Shown: positions 35,201-48,600, counted from the stretch's first letter. The stretch is 64,000 bases of DNA from Pseudomicrostroma phylloplanum (GCA_039545275.1 BCHS01000015.1:254764-318763); one strand, 5' to 3'. Notes: generated from the letters alone by a model not told the origin. Program-made: numbers and translations.

Positions 35201-38200
35201 CGAATACTGTGAATCTCCCATGAAGATCATTGGTCAAATCTACACTGGGATGTTGCGAACCGAGAAGGCGGAAGGTCGCAATCTGCTCCGCAGGGCCTTG
35301 GACATCTTAGTCCCTGCTTTGCCCAAACGTGTACCGGCACCCAGTGATGGTGGCTTACCGTGGTGGATTCGATGGACGAAGCAGCTCTTGGTGACTGAAG
35401 GACACACGGCTGCTGTGGTCCTCAACATCATGAACCTCCTGGTGCGGCATGCCGATCTTTTCTACCCCTACCGAGAAGCTTTCGTGCCTCACATGGCCAG
35501 CAGCTTGGCAAAGTTTGGGTCAGGTCAATCTGTGGAGCAGAAGCTGCTTGCCATCGACGTCGTTGACCTCATCGTTCGATGGGAAAAGAAGAGAAACGGG
35601 ATCGCCGAAGAAGAAAGCGACTCTGGCGATGGAGACAACAAGACCAAAGAAGGAAGCGACAAGACTACTCAGGATGGCCAGGCTTCGGAAAGCGCCGATT
35701 CTAAGATGTCAACCAGGAAGAGGACCAACGAAGCAGCAGAAGGACAGGCCTCTGACCGTCAAAAGAGGACCCGTCTTGACCAGAAAGGTAATGCTGCAAC
35801 ACCGACGATCACTCCGGCTGCTGGCCCTACAGATGAGCACGCCTACTCCGTGCCGAAGAATGTTCGCGAGACTTTGGTCAACTTCCTCCTCCGCTCTATC
35901 TGTTTCTCGACCGAGTCGATGACTCGCGGCTCAGTGGGCCGAGCTTTCATGACATATCGAGAGATCGCCGCAATGGGCTTCTGGAACATCTGTGACATCA
36001 AGCTCAACGTCTTTCAGAGGCCTTTGATGGCAGCCGACTTGAACGATATCGAGCCCTTCAGCAGCGGCTTCAACATCGTCTGCAATTCGCTTCAGGCCCT
36101 TCGCGTCATTTGCAAAGACAAGTCCGACGCTTGGTTCGCAGCTCATGCGCCTCAGCTATGCAAACTTCTGGAGAAGAGCGTGAGGATGAGCCAGCCAATT
36201 GTAGTAGAATTGACGCGCAGTATCCTGGAGAGAGTCTTCGAGGCTGTGCCTGACATCCGGCCAGAAGACAGGGATGCAGATGGTGAGGAGGACGACGACG
36301 ACGTCGCAGCAAGCGGCGCCCCACGTGCCGCCACTCAAGCGAAGTCGGTCGCTGCCGAGTCCAAGTCGACACAGCACGATCCTGAAGAAGTTCCCGGCCT
36401 CGTACGGGCCTTCGGTGACAAAGCTATCAGCGATGGCTTCCACGAATGGAGGAATCCTTTCGCCTCCTTTGTGGTCTTGGGCGCCTGGGCCAAATCGAAG
36501 CCAGAGAGAATCGACGCATATCTGGGTCCCCTCATCAAAGCTCTGTCTCGCTCGACAAGAGAGCATTTGGCTCAACAACCATCTGCAAAGCCCTACAATG
36601 TTGATGGCACTATCAAGCTCCTTCTGATGTCACTGGACCTGACCAAGACGCGAATTTCGCACCTAGGCGAGCAGCGACGATGGTGGCTGAGCGCTGCTGT
36701 TCAGCTCGGTGAGAAGTCTTCTAGCATCGAAGTGTGTCGTTTCCTTCTGGGGGCGCTATCGAAATGGGTGCTAGATGGCCAAGAGGCATTTCCGACTGTC
36801 AAGGAGAAAGCTGGTCTGCTTGTCAAGATGATCACGTTCGAGAATCGTGACGACGACGAGCTGCTTCGGGAATACCTCGACCTGATCTACAAGATCTACA
36901 CGTCACCACATCTGGCCCGCACCGAGCTGACAGTCAAGCTCGAGCCGGCCTTCTTGCTCGGTTGTCGTCACCGAGATCCAGTTCTGCGTCAAAAGTTCAT
37001 CGACATCTTTGACAAAACCCTGACCAAAGCAGTTCCAGGCCGAATGCAATACCTTCTGGGACAGCAGAGCTGGGAGCATCTCGCTGAATACTTCTGGATC
37101 ACCCAAGTGCTTGACCTGCTTCTGGGCTCGATTGAAGGAGACCGACCGTTTGTCCCTGGCGCAAGTGCGATCTCTACCAAGAACCAGACCGCATTTGTCC
37201 AGACTATGCGTGGTCTCACTGTGGGGCCCTTCGTCACATCCCTTCGAGCTCTCTTGTACGCATCTCGACAGGGCACCCATGACATTTTCGTCGACTTCTT
37301 CAAAGCGGCGTGGGCCGCTCTTCCGCGCAAGCATCAGCTCGACGTCACGAAGGCCCTGATTGGCATTTTAACCCGCGAATACCACCTTCGTCAGGTCACC
37401 AGGCGACCTAACGTCGTGCAGACACTCTTGGACGGCGCGCAGGCATGCCAACCGCAACCAGAATTGCCTCCGCACGTGGTCAAGTACTTGGGCAAGACGT
37501 TCAAGGCGTGGCATACATCTGTCGATCTGTTGCAGAACCTCATCAATACGCTGCCAAGAGAAGACGACTCTATTCGCGAGGCCACCCAAGACGCTCAAGC
37601 CGAAATGTTTGCCGAACTGGCCGAAGACGACTGCTTCTATGGTCTTTGGCGTCGGCGCTGTGTGTATGTGGAAACAAATTCTGCCATTGCCTGCGAGCAG
37701 TCAGGCATGTGGGCAAAAGCTCAGATCGCCTACGAGAATGCTCAGATGCGAGCCCGGACGGGTGTCTTGACCTTTACCGAGGCCGAGTACAGCCTCTGGG
37801 AGGACCACTGGGTCATCTGTGCGCAGAAGCTCCAGCAGTGGGAAATTCTCACTGACCTGGCCAAACTTGAGGGAAACAACGACCTCCTCCTGGAGTGCGC
37901 CTGGCGACTCAGTGATTGGGTGCAAGAGAAGGACTATCTTGAACAAGCTCTCGATAGCTTGTCTGCTGTCCCGACTCCTCGTCGACGAGTATTTGCCGCC
38001 TTCATGGCTCTCCTCAAGCAACAAGACCGTTCCAACCCGAGCGAATTTGGTACCATTTGTGACGAGGCCATTCAACTTTCCTTGCGCAAGTGGCACTCGC
38101 TTCCTCGTACAGTCACGCAGGCCCACGTCCCCTTGCTCCAGATCTTCCAGCAATTCGTCGAGCTGCAGGAAGCTTCAACGATCTTCTCCAGCCTGTCTCA

Positions 38201-39253
38201 GACCACTGCAAGCAATATCGATCAGCGGTCTGCTGACTTGAAGACTCTGATGCAGACTTGGAGAGAGCGACTTCCAAATCTGTGGGACGACATCAATGCT
38301 TGGAGCGATCTTGTGGCTTGGCGCCAGCACGTCTTCTCTGCCGTAAACAAGGCTTACCTCCCCCTTGTGCCTCACTTGCAGCCCCCCGGCGGACAAGGCT
38401 CGAGCACCAACTCGTATGCTTACAGAGGGTACCATGAGACTGCGTGGATCATCAACCGTTTCGCGCACGTTGCCCGCAAGCATTACCTCAACGATGTCTG
38501 CATCAGCTCGCTCACCAAGATCTACACTTTGCCTAACATTGAAATTCAAGAGGCGTTCCTGAAATTACGAGAGCAAGCAAAGTGTCACTACAAGAATTCA
38601 AATGAGCTCGCTCAAGGTCTAGAGGTTATCAACAACACCAATTTGATGTTCTTTGCAGCACCTCAGAAGGCTGAATTCTTCACGCTCAAGGGAATGTTCA
38701 TGGAGAAGCTCGGCCTGTCCGACGATGCCAACCACGCATTTGCGACGGCCATCCAGATGGACTTGAGTCTGGCCAAAGCGTGGGTCGAATGGGGCAGGTA
38801 CAATGAGAGGATGCTCCGTGAGCAGCCGACGGCGGCTTTCTTTGCAGCAAGCGCGTTGAGCTGCTTCCTCCAAGCTGCCAGTCTCTTCAAGAACAGCAAG
38901 GTGCGCAAGATTCTGATTCGAGTACTTTGGCTGCTGAGCAATGAGAACTCGCAGGCTCCTGCCATATCTGCTTTCGAAAGCTTCCGCGGAGAGCACCCGA
39001 CATGGTACTGGGTCACATTCACGCCTCAGCTTTTGACGGCTTTGTCTCAAAGAGAAGTGGTGGTGGCTAAGCGCATTCTGGTGTCCATCGCGAAAAGCTA
39101 TCCACAGGCACTCTACTTCGGGGTACGTACGACACGAGAGGAATACTCTCTGTTGCGCCGCAACTTGGCCGTTCATCGCGCACAGCAAGCCCGACAACAG
39201 CTGGCTCAAGCTCAAGCGCAGGCTCAGGCGCAACAGCAGCAGCAACAACAACA

Positions 39254-39290
<37 letters not shown>

Positions 39291-41300
39291 TCGCCACAAC
39301 CGCCAAAAGAGGCGACTTCCAATGACGTGACCTCTGCGAAGGGTGCTCAGAGCGATTCAGCGCCCGCGAGCAAGCCAGAGACTGCTGTGGAGACCGGGAA
39401 CAATGCTGCAGACACGCCTGCCGCTACGCCGCGAGATACCAACGCCGAGAAGAGTGAGGATCAACCATCTTCGACCAATGCTAGTCAGAGTGAAAGTCAA
39501 GACAAGGCAAAAGAGGACTCTGCTACGCCCAAGAAGGAGGCGTCGGGTACAACCAACGACGCTGGAGGCGGTCAGGGCCTGCCGTCTTCGTCACAGCAGC
39601 AGCCCGGTCCTGCAACCTCCTCTGCCGCTAACACGACCCAGTCTTCACCGCAAGGAAGTACTCGGCCGGTTCCTGCCACCACTAATGCGACACCTTCGCA
39701 AACCTCGCCCCCAACGAGTGACAGCACTGCGCCTACGAGCGCGCCTCAGCCTTGGGACCATGTCGACGTAGTCTATAATACCCTCAAGACTGCTTTCCCG
39801 CTGCTGGCTCTGACGATGGAGAACATGGCCGAGCAGCTGGTACAGCGCTTCAAGGCGAGTCCAGAGGAAGATCTACACCGCCTCATGAACGCCTTGTTGA
39901 GCGAAGCGCTCCAGCAATACGTTACAAGAGCCACAATGACGAAAGACGACGGCAAGTTGCCTGTCGCGACTCGACAGAACTTGCAACGTTTCAGCGAGAA
40001 CTTGGCTCGCAGTAACCTACGAGGTCCATTTGAGGAAGACTTCATCAAGCCTGACCTGACACTCAGAGACTGTATTCAGCGCCTACAGCAGTGGCGAGAC
40101 CGCTACGAGAGCGCCATTGACCGCCGGCCCACTCGCAATCCGCTCGAGCATTGCAGTCACTACCTTGTCGAGTTCCAACACCTCAAGTTTGACGAGGTGG
40201 AAGTGCCAGGTCAATACCTTGGTCACGAGGACAACAATTCTGACTTTGTGAAGATCAGCCGCTTCAGCAACAACTTCGAGGTCGCACGCGCAACTGGCAG
40301 TTGCACGCGTCGAGTCTCGATGTTGAGCAACAAGGGTCTCGTCCACTCCTTTGCCATCCAACTCAATACTCCGCGTCACTGCAGGCGAGAAGAGCGAACT
40401 ATGCAGCTATTGCGGTGCCTCAATGGCATCTTGGAGCGGCGCATCGAGACTCGCAAGCGCGGACTGGCATTCCATGTGCCAGCTGCAGTACCTTTGGCGA
40501 CGCATGCACGGCTGCTCGAGAGTGATGCCAGCTTCGTCAGTCTGCAAGACATCTACGAAGAGCATTGCAAGGACGTCGGAATGGGCAAAGACGAGCCTCT
40601 GATGCTGTGGGTGGAGAAAGTGAAGTCTGCATGGGATCCTACGAGAGGTCTAGTGGAAATGGCCAACCTGAGGATGGATCTTTTGGACGAGATCAGCGCC
40701 AAGATGGTGCCCGAAACGATCCTGTCGACATACCTCACTCGAAGTATGGCAACGCCGGAGGATCTTTGGCTCATGCGCAAGCAGTTCACCCTCCAAACGG
40801 CTGCTGCCATGTTCCTTACCTATGTCTTCTTCATCTCGTCAAGGATGCCGAGCCGCATCCACATCTCGCGCTCTCGAGGTCACATCTCGATGACAGACCT
40901 TCTGCCGTCCTTTAACCCACAGATGCCTCAGCACAAGACCCCCGATGCGACGCCCTTCCGACTCAGTCCAAACATGCAACACTTCATTGGTCCCATTGGC
41001 GTCGAGGGCATTCTCACTTCCTCAATGATGGCTTTGGGCCGCTGTCTCTCTGAGCCAGAAGGCAAATTCGAGGACCTCTTGGGCATCTTTGTCAAGGACG
41101 ACTTGCCGCGCGATGCACCTCTGCAATTCATCACAAGGACCATCAGTGAAGTCGGCAAGCGGGCGAAGCTGCTCAGCGGTAATCATGGCCCGGCTGAGAG
41201 CTCGATTCCAGTCTGTCAAGTAGTTCTGGATCTGATCAATAGCGCTACGTCGCCGGGCAAGTTAGCACTGCAGGATCCACTGTGGGCTCCATGGTTGTAG
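29234..41300 (+). CDS. TRA1: Tra1, PIKK-family pseudokinase scaffold of SAGA and NuA4
   Basis: Five exons (29234-29411, 29522-29679, 29751-30047, 30122-31184, 31252-41300) give 3914 aa; the last exon alone is 10 kb. An Ala/Ser/Pro-rich start leads into helical HEAT repeats (ELRESAEAFQNQDFVAYIKA, LRNVLLETLRRLPAFE). Late in the protein the FAT region is followed by a low-complexity insert with 20 consecutive Gln (39231-39290). An FRB-like helix set (WDHVDVVYNTLKTAFPLL), the PI3K-like fold and the FATC end (LQDPLWAPWL) come next. The kinase motifs are not conserved: RIHISRSRGHISMTDLLPSF stands where active PIKKs have HIDFG, so it is a pseudokinase as in all Tra1/TRRAP. It recruits acetyltransferase complexes to DNA-bound activators. 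Yeast Tra1 is 3744 aa; the excess is mainly low complexity. Confidence 0.98.
39231..39290 (+). repeat. CAG/CAA repeat coding 20 Gln in Tra1
   Basis: Twenty consecutive CAG or CAA codons (about residues 3226-3245), preceded by alternating Ala-Gln and followed by ~160 residues rich in Ser, Thr, Pro and Gln. The 3' part is nearly pure CAG and should be length-variable between strains. Confidence 0.95.
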
Positions 41301-41613
41301 AAGAATCAGAAGCGGCGGTCGAGGAGAAGGAAGAGGAAAAGGACAGGAATGAGAGGACAAGCAAGGAAGGGGAGGAAGCGGTATTGCACATGCCTCCGAC
41401 GTGGTATCCAGAAACGTCGTGACCGGCGCTGTCGTGTTATGTTGTACACCAATTGCATTGCAGAAGAAAGTGAATAAAAGAGTATCACATGCCGCCTCAC
41501 TCTCGTGTCCTTTCTCCCTATGCTTTCGGTGCCTCCGCTATGACTGTCGTCGCAAGCCGAGGGCCGGTGTTTGGTTGCTCAGCGCGCCAGGTTGACCATG
41601 GAGACCATACGCG
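41301..41613. other. Convergent 3' flanks of TRA1 and CTK1
   Basis: 313 bp between the TRA1 stop at 41300 and the CTK1 stop at 41614. It begins with a purine-rich GGAGAAGGAAGAGG stretch just after the TRA1 stop. No gene is seen. Confidence 0.5.
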
Positions 41614-44600
41614 TCAGGCTCTCCCCTTCTGCCGAGCCCGCTTGCTTTCCAGCTCGTGCCATTCCCCTTTCAGGCTAGAGAGTACACTGTTGTAGGTTCG
41701 AGAGAACATTCGCGAGGCAGTCAGTAAAGCAAGTTTCGGAGGTCATGTGCGAAAAGATGTGACTGTGCTCACCTCGATGGAAGACGCGCCTTCGGCCTCT
41801 CCTTGACGAAATAGTCCATCTGCAGCGCTTCGGCGGCACTCGCCCTCTTGCGCGGATCCAAAGTGAGAAGCGCTTCAGCTAGTTGCAAAGCTCCAGGAGT
41901 GAGGCTCCTGCAGGAGGGCGAGGTAGGAGGCAAGGAGCAAGTGTGAGTGGATATTAGACGAGCACATGTGCTGATTGGAACTCACTTGGCATACGTCTGA
42001 AAGAGCGAGACACGTTTCTTAGGCTCTTGCTCCTGTTGTGCGTCTTGGCCATCTGCAGTATGGCCTTCGCTCTCTGCAGGTTCATGAGGCCTCACGAGTT
42101 CCCACCACGGCAAGCTCTCCATTCCCCTCCACCTCTCCTCGGTCAACGGCCCCACCAAGTCCGAGATGACCTGCAGCTGGGAGATTTCGTCTGTGCCCTG
42201 GAAGATGGGCCTCCTGTTGAACAGTTCCAAAAAGATGCAGCCGGCGCCCCACATGTCCACCTCTGCGCCGTACTGCGTCGCCCCGAGGAGGAGCTCGGGC
42301 GGACGATACCATAGCGTGACGACACGGTTCGTGTAGTCTCCCGTGCGACCCTTGGCGTACAGTCTGGCGAGACCGAAGTCGGCTAGCTTGAGCAGACCGG
42401 CATTGTTGAGAAGTACATTCGATCCCTTGAGGTCCCGATGGAGGACAGCCTTGTGGTGTAGGTAACCCAGCCCTTCAAGAAGTTGCGACGCAAGGGATTT
42501 GAGATGGGCAGCAGTAAAGTGGACTTTCGGGTGATTGAGCACTCCGTTCAGATCGTGCTCCATGTACTCGAACACCATGTACACAGATCCTGTCAAGACA
42601 GCAAGTACACGGAAGGTCTCAGTCAGATCCAGCTCCGGCACATAGAAAGCTGACGAACTCACCTCGGGCTGTCATGATCTCATGCAATCGCACGACGTTC
42701 TGATGCTTCAACATCTGCAGTAGCTTGATCTCACGCATTGCGGTGATCGGAAAACCGTCCTTCTCGGCTTCCATGCGGATCTTCTTTAGTGCTACCAGAA
42801 CGTTCGTCCTTTCCGACTTGGCCTTGAACACTTGACCATAGGTGCCTTCGCCGACTTGAGCGATGCGAACGTAGAGCTCGGAGGGGAGAGCCCTGCGTGG
42901 GGGACCGATTTCCACTTTGTTGAGTGTATCATCTTCCTCCTCCTCCTCGTCTTCTGCGTCCTCTTGCTCTCTTGGATCAGATTTGCCCGGCGCTACCTGT
43001 GGACTAGCAGCTGTAGTGATCACCGTTGGGCGATCGGCAGGCGGATGTGAGCGATTTTCTTGCGGGGCGAGTGAGCTTGCAGGTCCAGCATTGTTTTGAC
43101 TCGACCAACCATCGACGACATGAGCTTCACGACCTTCGTTACTCGACGCCGCCTGCGGGGCATCTTTGGCCTGTCCGTTGATAGTGGAGTCTGACTTTTT
43201 ATCCGACCGCTCGCCTTCGCGTTGCGCCGGGCCGCCATTTTCGCTGAGTACATCCCCCTTTCTCGACAACACTTTTACAGGAGGCGACTGGAGCTCATTC
43301 GAGAGGTCCCTCCGCGCACCGCCGCGTACTGGGGAAGGGCTGCGCGAAGGTGAAATCGGGGTGCGAGATGTTGCAGACCACCGTCTACGGCGCGATCTCG
43401 AATCCGGCGATGTGCCTTTGACACGCTCATGGCTGCTATCGCGCTTGTCAGCCCTGTGAGGTCGCTTGCGCTGTGGGGACGCATCTATCCGGTCCTTCCT
43501 GCGAGACGAAGGCTTTGCGTGCCGCCCATCAAGGTGTGTAGCGTTCTCATATGTTCTAGATGACCGCGAATCATCTCTCGAGGGGCTCCTGCTCTGCCGG
43601 GTCTCTACGCTCTGCGATCTGGGATCTCTCCCGCGGACCTCGCTGCGACCGGACTGCGCCTTCTGGGCACTGTCCCTCGATCGCTTCTTGTGATTCTCCT
43701 TGGGTACCTCGACTTCTGGGCTAACGGATCCATATGCGAGCGCATCCGCTGTAGCGCTTGGGGGCGGCGGGGGACGGCCATTCAAGGTCGCGGGTCGACC
43801 TTGTGAGAAAGCAGCTCCGCCAGATCTCCCATAGCGGTCGTCGCCTGCAGCGCGAGCCTCGCTACGATTGTACTCGTGCCCGTGCCTGCCTGAAGCTTCG
43901 TCTCTGGAGGGATAGCGCTCGTCTCTTCCGCTGGCGCCCCGGCCGCCTTCGTATCTACTTCGTGGATCGAGGCGTCTATCATTCGGGCGGTCATCGACTT
44001 CGAAATTACGAGGTCCGCGTGGAGCCTGCGGCGGTGGACCCCACCGAGCCTCGAGCCTTTGAGATAGTGGCTGGGAATCTAGACTGCTTCGTGCTGATCT
44101 ATCGGTGCTGGCTTCGAATCTCCGGTCTGCTCTTGGTCCAGTGGGAATACGAGCTGCTTCCTGCGGAGACAGCCTGCCCGACTGACCGTCGCGCCAAGAG
44201 CGGGAGGGAGGTGAAGCACGTCGATCGGAATCACGTCGTCGAGCTTCGTGGTGACGATCTTGAACGTCCCTTTGGGGTCGTGATACAAACTCAGGGCGGT
44301 CAGCCGTGGAGTCCGGAACAGGCGGTCTGGGCTCTCTATGGTCCCTGTTCCCAGCAATGTCTGGGCTCCTCGCACGACTAGACTGTCGCTCGTCCCCATC
44401 TACTCTGCCTTTGCGAGGTCGTCCCTCGACCTCCGCTGCTGAGTAGTCGTCATCGTACACTAGTCCTCCTGCCAATCTGTCGTGAGCGGTCGCAGAGCGT
44501 GAAGCTGCTCGTCTGGCTTCGGTGCGTGCATCGCTGTCAGTCGGTCGGCTCGAACCGGAGGAGGAGCGCTGAAGATTGTATCCCCTGGAGGAAGAGGCAG

Positions 44601-45297
44601 AATCGTCTGATGGCTCTGCTGTGGCTGCGCTCGGGGGTTGCGGACCCCTCTCATGGCTCTGAGACGTCGTGGGCGGAGAAGCACGCCGCCATGAGCGCTC
44701 TGTGTCATCCCCTCTGCCCCGAGAATCTCCTGCTGAGTCTCCCGCTGCAGTCCTGCCCCGAGGTGGATCAGCTTCCAATGCTGCAGAGCGGTCCGCGCTA
44801 ACATCTCGCCACGAGGTAGAGCGATCATAGTATCCTCTGCGACGATCCGATGCAGGACCCAAGGGCGGTTGCCGGTCCGAGTCCCCATCACGACCCGAAA
44901 AGCGCCGGTTGTAATCGTGATGACGGCTCACGGGGCTTTGTTCCAAAGCTGAGTGACGGGACGGAGGGCTGCGCCTTCTCTGGTCCCTATAATTTCGAGG
45001 TTCGTAGGGCGGATCGGAGGAAGAGTCGGCGTGTGATGCTAAGGCAGAGCGCACGGGGCCAGAGGTGTCGGGCTGGCGCGGGCCATAACGAGGTTGATAT
45101 GACGAAGACGATGATGCATAGGGAGGCGGTGATCGTTGAGCGTCTCTTTGTCTGTAGGGAGAGGATTCTTGCTCGCCGCCTCTGGAAGGTCTCTCTGGCA
45201 CTGGTGGTCGCCTGTCGTCTGCCCAGGAAGAAGGACCGGCGATGGGAGGCGTGGGTCTACGGCTATCGCGGCGATGGCGCGGGTCGACGCCGACCAT
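41614..45297 (-). CDS. CTK1: Ctk1/CDK12-type RNA polymerase II CTD kinase
   Basis: Four exons on the minus strand (45297-42663, 42589-41986, 41907-41773, 41686-41614) give 1148 aa. About 800 residues at the N-terminus are Arg/Ser/Asp/Pro-rich, as in CDK12/CDK13. The kinase starts near residue 815 with VGEGTYGQVFKAK, ALKKIRM and a PITAMRE helix (PITAIRE class). It continues with LHRDLKGSNVLL, LADFGLAR, VVTLWYRPPELLLG and EVDMWGAGCIFLELFNRRP. Exon 3 completes the C-lobe (LLTLDPRKRASAAEAL). Exon 4 adds the basic tail GEWHELESKRARQKGRA, typical of fungal Ctk1. Stopping at the TGA in the exon 3 donor would delete this tail. The enzyme phosphorylates Ser2 of the Pol II CTD with cyclin and a third subunit (CTDK-I). 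ATG 45297 is the first ATG of the frame. Confidence 0.94.
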
Positions 45298-45630
45298 GGG
45301 CGCGGAGTATTCAGACAGGGTACCGCAGGCCTGCAACTAGACTGCTATCCTCTGTTTGTATGCTGATGGCAGAAGTCGATGTGAGGTAGACAAGACGAGC
45401 GTACTGGCGAGGTTAACTGCCGCCGTAGACGATCTCTGCGTGTCTGTCCCCGCTCTTCCGCTCTTGTCTGATTTTGTGGCTTCCGTCGCGTCGGAGTTGG
45501 AATGGTTGTCTGTGCTTTGCTTTGATTCTGATCTTCGTCTGTTTCCGCTCCACTGCAGATTCGTGTCAATGCTGGACTCTCCTCCCCCCTTGGCTACCTC
45601 GTACCACAGTCTTGCTACGGCACCCGCACG
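45298..45630. promoter_or_regulatory. Divergent promoter region, CTK1 / GAA1
   Basis: 333 bp between opposite start codons. Pyrimidine-rich on the GAA1 side. No defined motif was assigned. Confidence 0.45.
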
Positions 45631-48600
45631 ATGTCTGCCTCGACCCCAAGGAGGTCGACGCGCAGGAGCGTCACCCGGTCCATGTCGAGAGAGCTCCTCA
45701 GCGACATCGAGCCGGAGCTGACACCAGCCACACCCTCCCGCAGGCGACAAAGTAGCCGCCAGGCTCACCTCAATGACCAGCAAGCCACACCCAGACGCAG
45801 AAGCCAGAGGCTCTCGGCGACACCCACGCCATCATTCACAATGCACCGTGTCCCTTCGCTTGACGACATCATCAAGGAAGAGATTGCTGACGAGGCAGCA
45901 GAGGATGCCGAGGAGGTAGAGGAGGTGGAGGAAGAAGAAGTGCTGGTGGAAGGGGTCGAATCGCAGCAAGACCTTACCGACAGCCAAGAGGAAACAGAGA
46001 ATGACACTGTACGAGAGGCGGAGGAGGACCAAGCAGCTGCAGAAGAAGAAGTGGCAGAGGAGGAGGAGGAGGAGGAGGAGGAAGAGGAGGAGGACGTCGA
46101 GGCCTCGCTATCTGTTATCCCATCTCCCAGAGGTGAGAGACAGCCCGCCGAGCATCTGAGCAATGGCCAGATCCTCGACAAAGTCTCAACACCACGCAAG
46201 TCGTCCCCTGGACCACATACACGCCCCAACAAGACTAGCAGCACAAAGACGAATTCCTCCGACCGTGCCATTCGCCGCCTATATCTCAAGCGCAAGATTC
46301 TGAGCGTCTTGTCGGGCTTTGGGCCTTTTCTTCGTCCGGCCCTCATCATTGCAGCTTTGATATTGCTAGCTCTATTACCTGCGCCGATGCCTCCCTTCAG
46401 CAAGAATACATACGTTGATGAGAATGCGCTGCAACCTGGGCAGGCCAACGTCTACTGGGGTTGGAACGAGGTCGGCCTATGCGATGAGATCGCAAAGGAT
46501 ATCAAGGAGTTGGCGAGGCATGCAGACGCTACACAGCGTGCAGACTACATCTCTTCCAAGCTCCTGGAGTTCGGACTCGACCCTCATACACAACAGTATG
46601 ACTTTGACGTACCTGCAGATTACGCATCACCGAGCTCTGCGGTCTCTGGGGTGAATACGTATGCACGCTGGCTTAGTGGCCGATCGGACGGACGAGAGGC
46701 AGTCATTATCGCTGCCAGCTGGCTCAGTAGATGGGACGGAAGTGATGATCCTGACCCGAAGGTGGAGGACCAAGAGCCCACTATGGTAGGGGGGCGTCGC
46801 GTCAATGTGCGCGGGAACGCAATCGTACTAGCCTTGGCCAAATACTTCTCCTCTCAGTCTCATTGGAGCAAAGACATTATCTTTGTCTTCAGTGACGGCT
46901 ACATGGAAGGTATGCAGGCATGGTCGACCACCTACTTCGGCGCAAAGCAAAGCAATCTGCAGGCCGATCCCCTCACCTGCACAGGCGCGGTCGTCTGGAA
47001 CTCGATCGCCGTCGACTACCCTTCTGACAGCTTTGCCTCTCTCATGGTGCTGCACGAGGGAGTGGACGGCCAGCTGCCCAACATGGACGTCCTCAATTCC
47101 CTGGTGAAGATCGCAGACAGAATGGGACGGATGCCCGTGCAATTGCCTGGAGACTATGGCATCTACTCTATCGAGGATGACGCCCCTGGCGGTACCTGGG
47201 GCCCTCTTGGTGCCTGGCTGGAGAAGAACTTGAAGTGGGGCTGGAGAGGCGTGGCCAAGTACCAGAAGGGATCTGCCAACTTGCTGCAGCAGGTCAAGGC
47301 GCAGGCGATTGGGCATCCGAGTGGCATCCACGGACTTTTCCAGAGGTGAGTCGAAGCGGAACTTAAGATGGCAATCCGCAGGTATTGAACGACGCCATTC
47401 CCTCCTTCTGCGTCAATAGATTCCATGTGGACGCCATCACGGTCTATGCTAGTCCCGCAAAGGGCCCGTATGGCTTCTGGAATCTGGGTCGCATGCTCGA
47501 AGCGATGATGCGCTCCTTTTCCAACCTGCTCGAGCGGCTACACCATTCCCAATTCTTCTATCTCCTGACAATGCCCGACAAGTTCGTGCCCCTAGGGGTG
47601 TATTTGCCCGTGGCCCTACTGATGAGCGTCGCATCAACCCTCCTGGGGATCACTATCTGGATGCAGGCTGGGAGAGAGGCCAAGCAGCGGAAGAGTGACC
47701 TGATTGAATGGACGGCTGGGCGTATGCGTCCGGCCCAGTCGCAAAGCCCCATTGGCATCTGGCCGCCTCAAGTAGACTTGCCGCTGGAGTATCCGACACA
47801 TGCGGACCTCCAAGTGGATCTGGCCCACATCGTCATCAGTAGCGGCCTAGAAGGGGAGAAGGCGAGGAGCAAGCTACACGAACTGCTCGTCAGTCTCGAT
47901 GCTCAGAGCCGACCGGTGGCGTCGGCCCTTCTCGCCATGGGAGCTTCTCACACTGCCTCAGCCGTCATCTTTGGTCTCCTTCTCAGGGTGAGTACAGGCT
48001 GTGAGCGAAAAGACGATCCCGACGAGCACGTTCACTGACATCTTTCCTTGCAATCTACGACTTCAGACGGGCTCCTCCCTCCGCCTCATTTCGATGGCAG
48101 GCTCGCTGACACCCCTCTTAGTGGCCCTCGTCGGCCGCCACTGGGTTGGAGATGTAACAAGTGCCCCATCGTCAACACAAGTTCGCGTGCTTTCTCTAGC
48201 ACAGCTCATCCACGCCTTTACACTCCTCGAGACGGGCATGGCAGTGGCCATTTTGAGCATCCTCAACTTCAGCGCTGCCATTGTCATGGCGCTTCTTCTC
48301 GTGATACCCCTCTACGCAATTTACGTCCCTCGGACCGAGTCCAATCAAGCCAATTCGGCCAAGATTTCGAAGAAGGCGAGAGCGGCAGCCTTTTTGACAG
48401 GGCTTGGCTTCCTGCTGCTCCTCCTGCCGTGGAACATGCCTCATCTTCTGCGAGGAGTCGGCAGTCTTACACCGCACCTCGAGCCCTTCCTACCGCCCTC
48501 ATGGTCACTCTCTCTGAAGCAGAACCTGGCGCATAGCGACGTGGTGGAGCAGGTCTTGGCCACGGTCATGTACGACTGGCACTTCCTGGGCACTGCTTTC

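Noticed and set aside
38619..39299. 226-aa minus-strand frame with a long polyleucine start
   Set aside because: It is the antisense of the TRA1 polyglutamine codons and conserved TRA1 coding sequence.
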